Origin: Romanomermis culicivorax
Taxonomy: Eukaryota > Nematoda > Enoplea > Mermithida > Mermithidae
DNA length: 64,000 nt
Reading direction: 5' to 3'
Assembly: GCA_963922205.1 (NCBI GenBank)
Contig: CAWUHX010000161.1
Location: forward strand, 744,001-808,000
How positions within the stretch are numbered: the first letter of the stretch is position 1; each line of letters starts with the position of its first letter. The notes under the pieces are model-generated. The model was not told where the DNA came from. It made no database searches and saw only the letters and a list, made by a program, of their open reading frames with translations. This document shows positions 63,171 to 64,000 of the stretch, piece by piece. The translations under genes and the position numbers were made by a program.

Positions 63171-63655
63171 TCTCGAAGTCCTCTACCCCGTTTTTGCTGT
63201 TAAAATCGGTTCACACACAAGGTATGATCTGGTACTGAGAATTAAGTCGTCTGGTACCGAAGTCCCGTCATCTGGTACCGAGTTGCATCCAGTTGAACCT
63301 ATTGCCCAGGTATGATTAATCGTTGGAATGAGAAGCAAATTGAAGCAAGAGTCCAAAATCTTTAGACTAGGCTTTTTTGCAAGCTTCCATCTGCACCGTG
63401 CAGGAATGATTGATTTTTGTTTTTCTTTTGCGCTTTTTATTGTATTTTTCATCTTTTTCGTATTTCGCATTTGTCGAGACGAGCAATACACATTCTTTGA
63501 GAAGAGCAAAATCCAAAAGTAAAAATCCGGCGCCGTACTGCGCCGCGTGGTACCGCGCGGCGAAGTATGACAAGCCACCGCGCGGCGCCGCTTGTTAGTA
63601 TGAATAGGTCAACCTCGCCGCGCGGTACCTCGCGGCGAAGTATACAGGGCCTTAA

Positions 63656-64000
63656 GACGTCCGATCAGTTGGGGGAGTAGACCAGAGCACCCCATGGGGG
63701 GGGGGGGTATTACCCCCGTCTTAGATTTGGAAATTCATTTACTACCCCCATAAAAACAGCTCACTATAGCAAAAAATTTTGGTAGACTTCATCCTCTCCC
63801 CTGTAGGTTATACTAATTCGAGAAAAATTGCAGAATGTGTGATTCTGAGGAATTACTCACTGCTCTTTTTGACACATTTACTGAGCAAATGATAATGGGA
63901 AAGTATGCAACTTCTGTGCCATATAGCGATTTTTAGGAAAGGATATCAGCACATTAATATATACTACTTGTAGAAAATCATTATAAATGATGAAATAATG
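63656..64000 (+). repeat. Repeat family E, copy 3, preceded by a family X end
   Basis: 63676-64000 is the inverted counterpart of 28570-28924 (ACTACTTGTAGAAAATCATTATA at the end). Directly before it, GACGTCCGATCAGTTGGGGG resembles the inner left end of MITE family X. Families E and X may thus be related. The copy runs to the window edge. Confidence 0.75.

Larger units (their letters stand above)
62037..63652. mobile_element. Harbinger-like non-autonomous element Q
   Basis: 1616 bp flanked by TAA (62034-62036 and 63653-63655). The ends are AGGCCTTGTCATACTTCACC and, inverted, AGGCCCTGTATACTTCGCC. Subterminal CCGCGCGGTACC and GCGCGGCGCCGC palindromes lie at both ends. The TAA duplication and the ATACTT-containing ends match the other Harbinger-type elements here. 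No transposase is present. Element R and a GGTTGATTG-rich simple stretch (62815-63170) lie inside. Confidence 0.85.

Overview
This is a stretch of an AT-rich invertebrate-type metazoan nuclear genome. It holds four recognisable spliced genes, one tRNA gene, and about 45 kb of mobile-element sequence in many layers. The genes have canonical GT-AG introns. Some introns are only 50-60 bp and others run to several kb because transposons fill them. I cannot name the species: no gene is diagnostic, and the TTAGGC-like tract near 6.75 kb is too degenerate to use.

Layout. 1-4.4 kb: a 97-bp satellite in two opposite arrays, then inverted repeats and MITEs. 4.5-7.35 kb (minus): a complete three-exon UBE2L3-like ubiquitin-conjugating enzyme with a fold-back element in its second intron. 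8.08 kb (plus): tRNA-Arg(UCG). 8.97-20.31 kb (plus): a complete six-exon CDK20/CCRK-like kinase. Its introns carry a fold-back element containing a Penelope-like retroelement (with a hammerhead-ribozyme-like end), a Harbinger deletion derivative, a second fold-back element and several MITEs. 20.4-40.2 kb: a 20-kb gene-poor stretch. It contains an element ending in arrays of perfect palindromes, two LINE fragments, nested copies of one repeat family, a 3-kb purine/pyrimidine palindrome, a hAT, a maT-type mariner and several non-autonomous elements. 40.29-45.34 kb (plus): PCNA, seven exons. 45.5-52.4 kb: more repeats, including a hAT with another element nested in its target site duplication. 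52.5-58.1 kb (plus): a KIF23/MKLP1-like mitotic kinesin, 17 exons. 58.1-64 kb: fold-back, hAT-like and Harbinger-like non-autonomous elements.

The host genes do not form an operon. CDK20, PCNA and KIF23 all serve the cell cycle (CDK signalling, replication clamp, cytokinesis) and lie on one strand, but they are separated by up to 20 kb. All four genes have a splice-acceptor-like sequence a short way upstream of the start codon, which could mean 5' UTR introns or spliced-leader trans-splicing.

The most unusual feature is a set of fold-back elements (10.5-12.8, 15.8-17.7 and 58.7-60.0 kb). Each ends in inverted arrays of a short minisatellite whose sequence differs from element to element, and each is flanked by an 8-9 bp target duplication. 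Other notable features are the palindrome-array element, a G-tract-rich MITE with 8-bp duplications, and a GC-rich hairpin (CCGGCGCTTCGCGCCGG) that recurs in otherwise AT-rich repeats.
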